The notes under the pieces: generated by a model
Seen by the model: the letters and a program-made list of their open reading frames with translations, nothing else
Database searches by the model: none
Told to the model about the DNA's origin: nothing
Translations under genes and position numbers: made by a program
NCBI GenBank assembly: GCA_902826615.1
Contig: CADEFN010000010.1
Coordinates: forward strand, 56,161 to 120,160
Source: an uncultured Gemmatimonadota bacterium
Lineage (GTDB): Bacteria; Gemmatimonadota; Gemmatimonadetes; Gemmatimonadales; Gemmatimonadaceae
DNA length: 64,000 nt
Direction: 5' to 3'
Part shown: positions 36,687 to 46,430 of the stretch, piece by piece
Numbering within the stretch: position 1 is the stretch's first letter
Layout: each line of letters opens with the position of its first letter

Positions 36687-37562
36687 GTGAGACATGACTG
36701 GTTTGTGTTCGTGAGCTTGCTGGCCACAGCAGCATGCGGCGGAAGCGCGTCAGGACCCAAAACCGAACCCCCGGATACGCCGGGCACCATTGGCGCACGA
36801 GGAGGTGTAGTGACCTCAGCCGATGGCGCCGCGACGCTGACGGTGCCTGCCGGCGCCCTGTCGACGGCCACGGCGATTACGCTGGTCCCCGCGACGAATC
36901 TCCCGCTCGATGCCACGCTGGTAGGCACCGCATATCAGGTGCTGCCGGCATCAGTGAGTTTCTCCGCACCTGCCACCCTTTCCATACGGTATCCGGACAC
37001 GGGACTTCCAGGCGGCGCGATCGCGTCGGACATGGCCGTGGGCGCCATTGCCGGAGCTGCGGCGAGTTTGGTCAACGGCTCTACCCGGCCGGCGGCATCG
37101 ACCGTGGCCGCACCGGTCAGCGCGTCGGGCACCTTTATCGCCATGTGGAATCCGACCGGCCCCTGCGACGAAGCACAGCGCCGGCAATTTGACTTCTGGG
37201 TGGGCCGCTGGCGCTTTGAGTCCCCAGGACAACCGAACGGCGATGAAACCGTGGTGCATGCCGCCAATGGCTGTGGCATTCGCGAATCCTTTGTGCAAGG
37301 CACCTATCGCGGCAGCAGCATCAGCCTCTTCAACACGCAGCAGCAGCGCTGGCATCAGACCTACGTGGACACCGACCGCGCGCGACGCTTCTTGAGCGGA
37401 ACCTTTGCCGGCACCTCGATGACGCTGAACGAGACCCCCACCATCCGCTACGTGTGGCGCGTGCTCACGCCGACACAGGTGCGCTTCTTCGAGGAGCGAT
37501 CGACGGACAACGGCGCGACCTGGCGCGAGACCTTCGTGAGTACTTACACCAGAATCAACTAA
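36687..37562 (+). CDS. putative lipoprotein with ZU5-like and lipocalin-like domains
   Basis: 291 aa from GTG 36687, chosen because GAGGAC (36673-36678) lies just upstream and the signal then reads VRHDWFVFVSLLATAACGG with a lipobox; ATG 36654 is an alternative. Residues 30-130 look like a ZU5-type beta domain (GGVVTSADGAATLTVPAGAL). Residues 165-291 begin with FDFWVGRWRFES, the opening of DUF1579-like beta-barrels. It is probably on the cell surface or in the periplasm. Function unknown. Confidence 0.72.
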   Translation: MRHDWFVFVSLLATAACGGSASGPKTEPPDTPGTIGARGGVVTSADGAATLTVPAGALSTATAITLVPATNLPLDATLVGTAYQVLPASVSFSAPATLSIRYPDTGLPGGAIASDMAVGAIAGAAASLVNGSTRPAASTVAAPVSASGTFIAMWNPTGPCDEAQRRQFDFWVGRWRFESPGQPNGDETVVHAANGCGIRESFVQGTYRGSSISLFNTQQQRWHQTYVDTDRARRFLSGTFAGTSMTLNETPTIRYVWRVLTPTQVRFFEERSTDNGATWRETFVSTYTRIN

Positions 37563-37604
37563 GCCAACATCGACCGCGACCGGTGAGCGACTCTTGAGCC
37601 GCCC

Positions 37605-37898
37605 ATGATGCCCATTTCACTGCCGTATGGCTACGGGACCCGCGCATGGTTGCTGGCGCTGCTGTATCACAACCAGGAGACCGGGCTCTCCAAGGAGCAG
37701 CTGCACCGCAGCATGCCGCACGGCTATGGCTCAGCGTTGTCAAGGACACTGATCACGCTGGCTTCCCGTGGCCTGGTTGCGACTGTTCGCGACACCGCAG
37801 CATATCAGCTGACACCAGCAGGGATCGCCATTACCACGAGCGAATCGCTCGATCTACTGGCCTCGCGCCTTTCGGGCAGCACGTCGTCACCCGGCTGA
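37605..37898 (+). CDS. small winged-helix-like protein
   Basis: 97 aa. The pattern RAWLLALLYHNQETGLSKEQLH ... ALSRTLITLASRGLVATVRDTAAYQLTPAGIAI is a helix-turn-helix followed by a wing, as in MarR/PadR-type regulators, but it lacks dimerisation helices. It may be a single-domain DNA-binding protein. Its target is unknown. Confidence 0.65.
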   Translation: MMPISLPYGYGTRAWLLALLYHNQETGLSKEQLHRSMPHGYGSALSRTLITLASRGLVATVRDTAAYQLTPAGIAITTSESLDLLASRLSGSTSSPG

Positions 37899-37919
37899 GC
37901 GAAGAAGGGCAGCGCTCTC

Positions 37920-38396
37920 CTATCTGAGCCGAAGCTCTGGTGCCGGACTCACCGCCCCGGTCACGTACTCAAAAGTCGACCGGAGCCCATCCTTCAAGCC
38001 CCGGTAATGCACTCGACTGAGGGCCTCGTCAAATGGCAGCCAGGCATACTCGGCATGTTCGTCCGGATTCAGTACGAGGGCGTCAGAGTCTGCATCAACC
38101 TCGGCGGCAAAGACGCTGATGGTCTGCAACTCATCGAATCGACGGTTGTAGATGGTGTACACCAGTTCTGCAGCCCACACGGCACGGGGTCGGAGTCCGT
38201 ACGCCATAAGCGTGCGATCGAAGGTGCCCAGCACCGAATCCCCCTGCGGGAAGACGCCACTCGGAATCTGCCAGAAGCGCCCGCCATTGAAAAAGCGCTC
38301 GGCCTTGCTCGCAGAGGTATAGAGGAGCAGGTACTCGACCTGGCCATTTCGTCTGCGAAACACCCAGAGGTCGAACACACTCGCGTTGAGCTGCAT
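37920..38396 (-). CDS. Nudix-fold protein with degenerate Nudix box
   Basis: 158 aa. The fold pattern fits Nudix: SVFDLWVFRRRNGQVEYLLL at the start, GGRFWQIPSGVFPQGDSVLG where the Nudix box should be, and HAEYAWLPFDEAL at the end. The catalytic RExxEExG residues are absent (TFDRTLMAYGL instead), so hydrolase activity is doubtful. It may be a binding or regulatory member. Confidence 0.7.
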   Translation of the reverse strand: MQLNASVFDLWVFRRRNGQVEYLLLYTSASKAERFFNGGRFWQIPSGVFPQGDSVLGTFDRTLMAYGLRPRAVWAAELVYTIYNRRFDELQTISVFAAEVDADSDALVLNPDEHAEYAWLPFDEALSRVHYRGLKDGLRSTFEYVTGAVSPAPELRLR

Positions 38397-38517
38397 GCGT
38401 TGAGTTGACAGTGGATGCCGTAAACTTGCCAGGAAGCGCGCTTCCTTGACAATCCTCCTCGCTGCGAGGAGCCTTCTTGAGCGTTCGGATCACTCGCACC
38501 CCACTGCGTCCCCGCCC

Positions 38518-40959
38518 ATGCTCGACTGGCGCTACGTATTCCGCAGTCTGTCGCGTTCGAAGGGATTTACCTTCGCCGTCATTCTTACCCTGGGCCTGGG
38601 GATCGGCGCCAACACCGCCATTTTCAGCGTCGTGCGCGGGGTGCTCCTCCGGCCCTTGCCCCACCAGGATGGCGACCGCCTCATGTATCTCAGGCAGTCG
38701 GCCACCGGGCCCGGCAGCGAGAACATTGCCTTCTCGGTTCCCGAGATCAACGACTTCCGCAACGGGGCAAAAACACTTGGCCAGATCGCCGAGTATTCGC
38801 CTCTGACGCTCAACCTGATCGAGGAGAACGACGCCACCCAGATCGACGTCGGCCTTGTCACGGGGAACTACCTGGCGGTCATGGGGCTCAACCCCACCCT
38901 CGGTCGGCCATTCAACTCGGGTGACGATGGACGCGGTGCCGCGCCCGTCATCATGCTCACGCACGGCTACTGGCAATCGCACTTCTCGGGCGATCCGAGT
39001 GTGGTGGGCAAGTCGCTGCGTATCGGCAATCGCACGGCGGCGGTGATCGGTGTGCTGCAGCCAGCACCGTTTTTCCCGGCGCGTATCGATGCGCTGATGA
39101 ACATGTCGATCAGTGAACATCACGTGAGTGCGCTGATGGAAAATGGGCGCACCCATCGCATGACCGAGATGATCGCGCGTCTCGCACCCGGGGCAACCGT
39201 CGATGCAGCGCGGACCGAAGTGGCCACCATCTCGGCGCGTGTTCACGGCGAGTTCCCCACGGCCTACGATGCGGCGTCGGGCTACAAGGTGACCCTCACG
39301 CCTTTCCGTGAAGTGCTCGGCCGCGACGCGCAACTGACGCTTTGGCTGCTGATGGGTGCGGCGGCCTTTGTGCTGGTGATCGCCTGCGCCAACGTCGGCA
39401 ACCTGAGCCTCATGCGTGGCCTGCGTCGTGAGCACGAAATGGTCGTGCGGGCCACGTTGGGAGCGGGGACGGGACGACTTCGACGTCTCCTGCTCAAGGA
39501 GAATCTGCTGCTGGCGTTAGGCGGTGCCCTGCTGGGGCTGGTGATTGCCTACGCCGGTGTCGGGATGCTCACGCGCTTTGCGGCGCGCTACACTCCACGT
39601 GCCGACGAGATCAGCGTCGACGGTCTGGTCCTGCTCTTCGCCCTGGTGCTGGCCGTCATCGTGGCGATCCTGCTGGCGTTTATTCCACACATCGGCAATG
39701 AAGGTGCGCTGAGCGCCGGGCTGGCGTCTGGCGGCACCCGGACGACAGGTGATTCGCGACGGCGCCGTTTGCAGCAGGGGCTTGTCATCACCCAGGTGGC
39801 GGTGTCGGTGATGCTGCTCACGGGCGCGGGCCTCCTGTTGCGCACCATGCGCGCACTCGCCGAGGTGGACACGGGTCTCGATCCGACGAACGTGCTCACT
39901 ATGGAAGTGCCGGCGGACTTCACCGCGCAGCCCGACCATGCCGCCATCGTGGGCAAGTACCAGCGCATGCAGAGTGAGCTGGCCACCTTGCCTGGTGTTC
40001 GCATTGTCGGTGTAGGTTCGACCACACCGTTGCGCAAAGCGGGGTTTGTGCTGGAGATGAAAGCCGAAGGTCGGCCGCAGTCACCGGGCGAGCCCGTGCC
40101 CCAGGCCGAGTACCGTACCGCCGATCCCGGCTACTTCCGGGCGGCGGGCATTCCGTTGCGCCGCGGACGGGAGTTCACCACCACGGATCTGCGCGGCAGT
40201 GGAGATGTTGTCATTCTCAATGAAACGCTGGCCAAACGTCTCTTCGGCGATCTTGATCCCGTCGGTCGGCGTGTGGCCTGGAGCGGCGAAGTGCTCAAGT
40301 TCATCGGGTTGTCCGGCGACTGGCGCACCGTGGTGGGCGTGGTGGGGGATACGAGGGATGGCGGGCTTGATGCGGCACCTATCCCGGCGACCTTTCTGCC
40401 CTTTGCGCAGGCCGACTTCTTTGGAGGTGGGCTGGTCATCAAGTCCGACGTCGACCCGCGCGGGCTCTCGACCGCGGCGCGCGCCATCGTGCGTTCCATC
40501 GCACCCGAGTCACCCATCGAGAATGTGATGAGTCTCGACGCCATTCGCGACGAAAGTGTGGGCCCGCGCCGACTCAACGCCATGCTGGTGGGGTCGTTCG
40601 GGTTGCTCGCACTCATCGTCGCCGCCATCGGCATTGCTGCCGTGCTCGCCTTCTCAGTGAGTGCGCGCACCAGTGAGCTCGGCATTCGGCTGAGCCTCGG
40701 CGCAACGCCGGGGAGTGTGCAGTGGCTGGTGCTGCGTGGCGGGGGTACGCTCGTGTTGGCAGGTCTCGCGCTGGGCGTAGTTGGGTCGCTCCTGCTGTCC
40801 CGCCTTATGCTCGGCCTGCTGTATGGTGTGTCGCCCTTCGACCCACTCACACTCGTGGGGGTTGTGGCGCTGATGGCGGTGATCGGCATTGCCGCGTGCT
40901 GGTTGCCTGCGGCGAAGGCGGCGTCCATCGCGCCGTCGATGTCGTTGCGGGCCAGGTAG
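38518..40959 (+). CDS. MacB-type ABC permease (FtsX, MacB_PCD)
   Basis: 813 aa. N-terminal TM helix and MacB periplasmic core (about 30-270), FtsX TM domain (about 285-430), a second periplasmic core and a C-terminal FtsX domain (about 685-813) ending KAASIAPSMSLRAR. This is the duplicated ADOP-like permease layout common in Acidobacteria and Gemmatimonadota. No ATPase gene lies next to it. ATG 38518 is chosen as the start of the conserved MLDWRYVFRSLSRSKGFT; earlier starts add 24 residues without homology. Confidence 0.93.
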   Translation: MLDWRYVFRSLSRSKGFTFAVILTLGLGIGANTAIFSVVRGVLLRPLPHQDGDRLMYLRQSATGPGSENIAFSVPEINDFRNGAKTLGQIAEYSPLTLNLIEENDATQIDVGLVTGNYLAVMGLNPTLGRPFNSGDDGRGAAPVIMLTHGYWQSHFSGDPSVVGKSLRIGNRTAAVIGVLQPAPFFPARIDALMNMSISEHHVSALMENGRTHRMTEMIARLAPGATVDAARTEVATISARVHGEFPTAYDAASGYKVTLTPFREVLGRDAQLTLWLLMGAAAFVLVIACANVGNLSLMRGLRREHEMVVRATLGAGTGRLRRLLLKENLLLALGGALLGLVIAYAGVGMLTRFAARYTPRADEISVDGLVLLFALVLAVIVAILLAFIPHIGNEGALSAGLASGGTRTTGDSRRRRLQQGLVITQVAVSVMLLTGAGLLLRTMRALAEVDTGLDPTNVLTMEVPADFTAQPDHAAIVGKYQRMQSELATLPGVRIVGVGSTTPLRKAGFVLEMKAEGRPQSPGEPVPQAEYRTADPGYFRAAGIPLRRGREFTTTDLRGSGDVVILNETLAKRLFGDLDPVGRRVAWSGEVLKFIGLSGDWRTVVGVVGDTRDGGLDAAPIPATFLPFAQADFFGGGLVIKSDVDPRGLSTAARAIVRSIAPESPIENVMSLDAIRDESVGPRRLNAMLVGSFGLLALIVAAIGIAAVLAFSVSARTSELGIRLSLGATPGSVQWLVLRGGGTLVLAGLALGVVGSLLLSRLMLGLLYGVSPFDPLTLVGVVALMAVIGIAACWLPAAKAASIAPSMSLRAR

Positions 40960-40999
40960 AAGGGAGGCAACGCGGCCATCAGGCCCGGGCCGGCATCCG

Positions 41000-41326
41000 C
41001 TACTTTGCCGGAAGCGACTTGACGAAGTCGCGCCCGGCTTTGATCCACGTCGCGAGGTCTTCGTCGCTCTCGAATCCGGGTGCGTCTACAAATACATATC
41101 CCCGCAGCGGCCGACCCGTGAAGTCCATGACTCGCGCGTGCGGCTGCCTGAGTGCAGACTCGTATGCGTCCGGACCCACGCGCACCATGAGGGCATCGCT
41201 GGTGATGCCGACAAACATGTGGCCGCGCGAGAGGAAGGCGATTCCTCCGAACATCTTCTTCTCATCAACAGGTGACCGCCCCAGCACCTCGCGTATCCGC
41301 TCGGCCAGTCCTTCGTCGTAAGCCAT
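41000..41326 (-). CDS. TfoX N-terminal domain protein
   Basis: 108 aa: residues 5-100 form a TfoX_N domain (LAERIREVLGRSPVDEKKMFGGIAFLSRGHMFVGI ... GYVFVDA). Only this domain is present, as in many stand-alone bacterial proteins; a competence role is not implied. ATG 41326 opens on the conserved MAYDEGLAERIREVL. Confidence 0.9.
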   Translation of the reverse strand: MAYDEGLAERIREVLGRSPVDEKKMFGGIAFLSRGHMFVGITSDALMVRVGPDAYESALRQPHARVMDFTGRPLRGYVFVDAPGFESDEDLATWIKAGRDFVKSLPAK

Positions 41327-41413
41327 AAGTCTCCTCGCCGCCAGTCTGGCGACGCCGCGTGTGACCCATGAAGATTGTGTGGCAATCACCCGCACCGCGA
41401 CCCCCGCTTTAAC

Positions 41414-42682
41414 ATGTCACGCATTGTCATCTGCTGCTGGGGCTCGCACGGCGACGTCGACCCATCTCTGGGGCTGGCGCACGGGCTCCGCAACCGCGGG
41501 CACTCCGTCGCCATTGCCACCCTGGAGCACTTCCATCCCATCGCGCGCGGGATGGGCTTCGACGTCTTTCCCCTGCGGCCACACGCCGACCCCTCGGATA
41601 CCGCACTTGTCCGACGCATCATGGATGCGGACCGCGGGCCGCAGAACTTGCTCCAGGAAATCATCTTCCCCGCTGTACGCGAGCAGTACGCCGACGTGGA
41701 AGTGGCAGCGAAAGGCGCGGACCTCCTCATCAGTCATCCGTTGTCGCTCGCGGTTCCAATCTTCGCTGAAAAACATGGCGTGCCGTGGGCCAGCATGGTG
41801 CTCGCACCGACATCGTTCTTCTCCCCTACGGACATGCCGGTGCTCCCCCCGGCGCCGTGGCTCAAGCGTCTCGAGGTACTGGGGAGCTGGCTCCCCAAAC
41901 TTCTCGCGGCAGGTGGCAAGTCGGCCACACGGCGCTGGGCGCGGCCGGTATTGGCGTTCCGGCGCACACTTGGGCTGAGCGAAGGTGGGGTACCGATCTT
42001 CGACGGTCAGCACTCGCCGCACCTTGTACTCGCTCTCTACTCTCGCGTGCTCGGCGAACCCCAGCCAGACTGGCCCACCAACGTTGTGATGACGGGTTAC
42101 ATCTTTCACGACGATGTGCACGGTGTGGTGCTCGACGACGAGGTGAAGTCATTCCTCCAGGCCGGCCCACCTCCGGTGGTGTTCACGCTGGGTTCATCGG
42201 CGGTGCTCTCTCCCGGTGAGTTCTGGAACGAGAGCGTTCGCGCCGTACAGACGCTGGGCGCGAGGGCAATCTTCCTGGTCGGGCCTGGAAACGTCGAGGC
42301 CATGCGGGCGACGCTGCCCTCATCAATTCTGGCGGTGGAGCGCGCACCGCATTCGCTGCTCTTTCCGCACGCTGCCGCCATTGTGCAGCAATGTGGGGCG
42401 GGCACCATGGGCCAGGCCCTTCGGAGCGCGCGACCGACGCTGGCGGTGCCCTTTGCGCATGACCAGCCCGACAACGCCTATCGTGCTGCCAGGCTTGGCG
42501 TAGCCAGGATCATCCAGGCTCGCCACTATCGCGCGCCGCGTGTCGCACATGCACTCGGCGCATTGCTCACAGAGCCGCACTACACAACTGCAGCTCAGCG
42601 CGTGGCCGAACGGGTGCGCGCGGAGCGTGGTGTGGAGGCAGCGTGCGACGCGATCGCGGCGGCCTTCCCGCGTCTCATTTAG
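41414..42682 (+). CDS. UDP-glycosyltransferase-like protein (MGT/GT1 type)
   Basis: 422 aa, GT-B fold. The N-terminal half starts MSRIVICCWGSHGDVDPSLGLAHGL. The C-terminal donor-binding half has FTLGSSAV, then VQQCGAGTMGQALRSARPTLAVPFAHDQPDNAYRAARLG, corresponding to the GT1 HHGGAGT...P...DQ signature with the leading HHGG replaced by QQCG. It probably glycosylates a lipid or small molecule. ATG 41414 is chosen over 41375 because it starts the conserved core. Confidence 0.88.
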   Translation: MSRIVICCWGSHGDVDPSLGLAHGLRNRGHSVAIATLEHFHPIARGMGFDVFPLRPHADPSDTALVRRIMDADRGPQNLLQEIIFPAVREQYADVEVAAKGADLLISHPLSLAVPIFAEKHGVPWASMVLAPTSFFSPTDMPVLPPAPWLKRLEVLGSWLPKLLAAGGKSATRRWARPVLAFRRTLGLSEGGVPIFDGQHSPHLVLALYSRVLGEPQPDWPTNVVMTGYIFHDDVHGVVLDDEVKSFLQAGPPPVVFTLGSSAVLSPGEFWNESVRAVQTLGARAIFLVGPGNVEAMRATLPSSILAVERAPHSLLFPHAAAIVQQCGAGTMGQALRSARPTLAVPFAHDQPDNAYRAARLGVARIIQARHYRAPRVAHALGALLTEPHYTTAAQRVAERVRAERGVEAACDAIAAAFPRLI

Positions 42683-42743
42683 TCAACCGCTACTGTCCCT
42701 CGTTACAGACCGCGCCACGCGCGCGTGGGCAGGTGCGCTTCGG

Positions 42744-44363
42744 CTACGCCTTCGCTGCGCGCCGAGCTCGGTCTTCCTCCCACTCCACAAAGGGGCCGTC
42801 GAAGTCCACCAGGCGTGTACCGTCGAAGGCCCACACGCGCGTCGCCACCTCGCGCAGGAAGGCGCGATCGTGACTCACCAGCAGCACCGACCCCTCGTAG
42901 TCCGCGAGTGCGTCTTCGAGCGCCTCGATGTTCTCCACGTCCAGGTGGTTGGTCGGCTCGTCAAGGATGAGAAGATTGGCGCGGGACAAGGTCATGAGTG
43001 CCAGCGCCATGCGGGCCCGTTCGCCACCACTGAGTGTGCCGATTTCGCGAAAGACCTCCTCACCACTGAAGCCGAACGACCCGAGACAGTTCTGGATCTG
43101 GCCCCGGTTCCAGAGTGGCCGCACATCCTGGATGGCATCGGAGAGGGACTTGCCTAACGGCAGATCACCCAGGTCCTGCCGGAACCATGCCGGCACAATC
43201 GATCCGCCGATACGTGTTTCCCCGCTCGCCGGCGGGAGCTGCCCGATGACGGTCGAAATAAAGGACGACTTCCCCGCCCCATTCGGCCCGACCAGCGCCA
43301 CAAAGTCGTTCCGTCGCAACACGGCCGTGAACTCCTCCACCAGCACCCGACCTGGCACCTCCACACGCAAATCCTTGACGGCGATCACCTGATCGCCCCC
43401 GCGCTCCGCGACCTCGAACTGGAGCGACATCGCGGCCGGATCACCCGGCGGCGGGGCCAGACGTGGCAATCGCTCCAGACGCTTTCGCTTTCCCTTGGCC
43501 TGGAAGGAGTTCACACCGGCAATGTTGCGACGGATGTACTCCTCTTCCTTCTTCACGTACGCGCGCTGCCGCTCCAGCTCGCGCTCTCTCGTCAGGCGGC
43601 GCTCGGCACGTTGCGGGACAAACTGACTGTAGTTCCCCTTGTACCACTCGCTGGTGCGCCCCTCCACGTGCAGAATGTGCGTGCAGACGGCATCCATGAA
43701 GGCACGATCGTGCGACACAACGATCACCGTCTCACTCGCATCGCGGAGCCATTCCTGCAGCCAGCTCGTGGTATCGAGATCGAGGTGGTTGGTGGGTTCG
43801 TCGAGGAGCAGCAGGTCGGCCGGGGCAATGAGCTGCGCCGCAAGACCCACACGCCCGCGCTCACCGCCTGAGAGCGTCGCGACCGGGCGTGTTTTCGACT
43901 CCTCGGCATCGAACCCCAGACCCTGCAACACCGCGTCCACTCGCGCGTGATAGATGTACCCGCCAAGGTCGCCGAACCGCTCCTGGTCGTTGCCGAACTT
44001 CTCGAGGAACTCGTCGGTCACGCGCTCACCGAGTTCGCCCAGTTCAATGGCCTGCTCGGCGAGCCGCTTCTCGAGAGCAATCACCTCACCCCAGGCGGCG
44101 GCACCCGCTTCCCACACCGTAGTGGCCCCCTCGAAGGCACGGTGCTGGTCGAGCAGGGCGTGCCGAAGCCCCGGCTTTCGCGCGACACTGCCCGTGGTGG
44201 GTTTGAGCTCCCCCGTGATGAGCTTGAAGATCGAGGACTTGCCGGCGCCGTTGCGTCCGATAATCCCCCATCGCTCACCTTCGGCGACGGTGCAGGAGAC
44301 GTCCTTGAAGAGTTCAGTCGCGCCGAACGAAACGCCGACGCTGGCGAGCGAGAGCAGGGTCAC
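42744..44363 (-). CDS. ABC-F family ATPase
   Basis: 539 aa. Two ABC domains: Walker A GRNGAGKSS (about 36-44) and GPNGAGKSS (second half), signatures LSGGERGRVGLA and LSGGERARMALA, Walker B LLLLDEPTNHLD twice, and the ABC-F interdomain linker (RRLTRERELERQRAYVKKEEE). No TM domain. ABC-F proteins act on ribosomes in the cytoplasm (Uup/EttA group). Which subtype it is cannot be settled by eye. Confidence 0.95.
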   Translation of the reverse strand: MTLLSLASVGVSFGATELFKDVSCTVAEGERWGIIGRNGAGKSSIFKLITGELKPTTGSVARKPGLRHALLDQHRAFEGATTVWEAGAAAWGEVIALEKRLAEQAIELGELGERVTDEFLEKFGNDQERFGDLGGYIYHARVDAVLQGLGFDAEESKTRPVATLSGGERGRVGLAAQLIAPADLLLLDEPTNHLDLDTTSWLQEWLRDASETVIVVSHDRAFMDAVCTHILHVEGRTSEWYKGNYSQFVPQRAERRLTRERELERQRAYVKKEEEYIRRNIAGVNSFQAKGKRKRLERLPRLAPPPGDPAAMSLQFEVAERGGDQVIAVKDLRVEVPGRVLVEEFTAVLRRNDFVALVGPNGAGKSSFISTVIGQLPPASGETRIGGSIVPAWFRQDLGDLPLGKSLSDAIQDVRPLWNRGQIQNCLGSFGFSGEEVFREIGTLSGGERARMALALMTLSRANLLILDEPTNHLDVENIEALEDALADYEGSVLLVSHDRAFLREVATRVWAFDGTRLVDFDGPFVEWEEDRARRAAKA

Positions 44364-44482
44364 GTGGAATTGGGAGAATCAGGTACGATCTGGCGACGCC
44401 GGGTTACGAAATGACGCCCGGCGCCACGCTGACCGACAAATGTACCTGACCACGCAAGCGGGCCCCTCAGACGCGCGAGACG

Positions 44483-46360
44483 CTAGCGCGACGGATCCTT
44501 GAGGTACCGATCAAAGAAGTCGAGCATCTCGCCGAGCATGTGCTTGGTGTTGTCGCGACCGTACACGTAGTACGTCTCCCCATTGTACTTGCGATACTCC
44601 ACGACTTTCGAGTGCTTGGCCAGCTCACGCGCGAACTTCCACCCGGCATACTCGGCGTCGAACTCATCGAGCCCATAGCCGTGGATGATCATCGCCGGTG
44701 CGGTTGCATCCTTCGCACGGTGAATGGCCGATGAACGGCGGTAGACCGCCTCGACGGCGGGTGTCGATGGCCAGGTGCCCAGCTCGTAGTTGAGGAGCTG
44801 GCTGTGCTGCAGCACCGGAACCACGGTGTGGAAGTCGCGGACATCCCCGTAACCCGATCCCGAAATCGCCGCCTGGAACACACCCGGCGCAAAGGAGATC
44901 GCGTACATCGTCATCATCCCGCCGTAACTGATCCCCGTGATCCCGATCTTGGCGGGGTTCACAAACGACTGCGTCTTGGCCCACGCCACACCGGCAAGGA
45001 CATCACGCAGGTCACCATGTCCCCAGTCGCGATTGTTCGCATCTTCGAAACGTTTGCCATACCCCGATGAGCCACGCACGTTAGGCGCAATCACCACATA
45101 CCCGCGGCTGGCAAAGAGTTGGGCCTGCAGCTGATAGTTGTCGCTGAACTGCTGTGTGGGCCCGCCGTGCACGTACATGATCACCGGTGCGCGCCCATCG
45201 GAGGGAAGCTGGCGGGGTTTGTACAGGTACGCGTTGATGGTGAGTCCGTCGCTGGTCCAGCGGATCTTCTCGGGCTCGATGAGTGCCGACGCTGCGACAC
45301 CTTCGGGATCGGCAAAGGTCAGCTGCCGCGGGGTGCCCCCGGAGGCGTCGACCACATGCAGATCCTGCGCCCGTGTTGGCGTCCCGAAACCATACGACAC
45401 CCGACGGCCATCCGGCGACCACTCGGCGCGGGTGACCATTCCCACCTGGACGCCGACGAGTGTGCGCGGAGCACCACCAGCTGCCGGTGCCACTTTGAGA
45501 TGCTGCGTGCCGTTGGTAATGGAGAGGTAGAGGATCTGTGATCCATCGGGCGACCAGCGCGCATCACTCTGGTCTGCGGCCTCGGCCGCCATGAGCCGCA
45601 CGGCCCCGCCCTGCCGGTTGGCAATCCAGAAGTTGGCCCAGCCGCTGCGCTGCGACCGGAAGAGAATCGACTTGCCGTCGGGCGACACACGCGCAAAGCC
45701 AAACGACGCTCCCTGGCGATAGTCGAAGAAGTCCTTGTCGGCGAGCACGAGGCGTGGTGTGCCACCGGTGGCCGCAATCTCGAAGAGATCGTGATCCACC
45801 CATCGGGAATCGAGCCTGGTGTAGAGAATGGATGAGCCATCCGGCGTCCACGACGGGAAGACCTCGTAGAGCGGGCTCGACGTCAGCCGCAGGGCGCTCC
45901 CATTTGCCACCTCGACCGCGTAGATGTCCTCGCTCCCGGTGCGGTCGTTGGCCAGGGCAATGCGACGGCTATCGGGAGAAATGCTGTAGGATCGTACCCG
46001 ACCCGAAAGCAGTGAGACCCGGCGTTCTCGTTGTTGGGTGATGTCCCAGGCGAAGATGTCGTTGCCGCCGGCGACATTCTTTACATAGGTGAGAAAGGCG
46101 CCATCGGGAGCGATGCGCAGTTGTGTTGCGCCACCGAGTGGAGGGGTGACGCGCGCCGGACTTCCTCCGTCTGCGGCAACCTTCCACAAGGCGCCATCTG
46201 GGCCAACGTAGAAAAGGCTCGCTCCATCACGCGACCACTGGGGTGCCTCGTTGGCGCCGATGCTCGGCACCACGGCCTGAAACTGGTCAATGGTTGGCAC
46301 CTGGGCCGAGAGAACCGGCACGCAGGTAGCGAGGGCGGCGACAAGAGCGAGGCGATGCAT
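44483..46360 (-). CDS. exported S9 family peptidase-like protein, unusual His region
   Basis: 625 aa with signal peptide (MHRLALVAALATCVPVLSA). TolB/DPP-IV-like propeller repeats at 30-360 (QWSRDGASLFYVG, PDSRRIALANDR, RWSPDGSQILYLS) precede an S9 hydrolase domain: Ser in GITGISYGGMMTM, acidic loop HGYGLDEFDAEYAG. Where relatives have a GExHG His, this reads YNGETYYVYGRDN, so the third catalytic residue is not obvious. It may still hydrolyse peptides using another His, or be a binding protein. Confidence 0.88.
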   Translation of the reverse strand: MHRLALVAALATCVPVLSAQVPTIDQFQAVVPSIGANEAPQWSRDGASLFYVGPDGALWKVAADGGSPARVTPPLGGATQLRIAPDGAFLTYVKNVAGGNDIFAWDITQQRERRVSLLSGRVRSYSISPDSRRIALANDRTGSEDIYAVEVANGSALRLTSSPLYEVFPSWTPDGSSILYTRLDSRWVDHDLFEIAATGGTPRLVLADKDFFDYRQGASFGFARVSPDGKSILFRSQRSGWANFWIANRQGGAVRLMAAEAADQSDARWSPDGSQILYLSITNGTQHLKVAPAAGGAPRTLVGVQVGMVTRAEWSPDGRRVSYGFGTPTRAQDLHVVDASGGTPRQLTFADPEGVAASALIEPEKIRWTSDGLTINAYLYKPRQLPSDGRAPVIMYVHGGPTQQFSDNYQLQAQLFASRGYVVIAPNVRGSSGYGKRFEDANNRDWGHGDLRDVLAGVAWAKTQSFVNPAKIGITGISYGGMMTMYAISFAPGVFQAAISGSGYGDVRDFHTVVPVLQHSQLLNYELGTWPSTPAVEAVYRRSSAIHRAKDATAPAMIIHGYGLDEFDAEYAGWKFARELAKHSKVVEYRKYNGETYYVYGRDNTKHMLGEMLDFFDRYLKDPSR

Positions 46361-46430
46361 GGCAATGCGGGGTGAGGACGTTCACAATGTCGGGGTGACG
46401 ACTCGGGACGGCAAGCTCGCCCCCACGACT

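Noticed and set aside
38131..39435. 434-codon minus-strand frame
   Set aside because: Antisense to the MacB-type permease and overlapping the Nudix gene; His/Arg-rich composition typical of a shadow frame.
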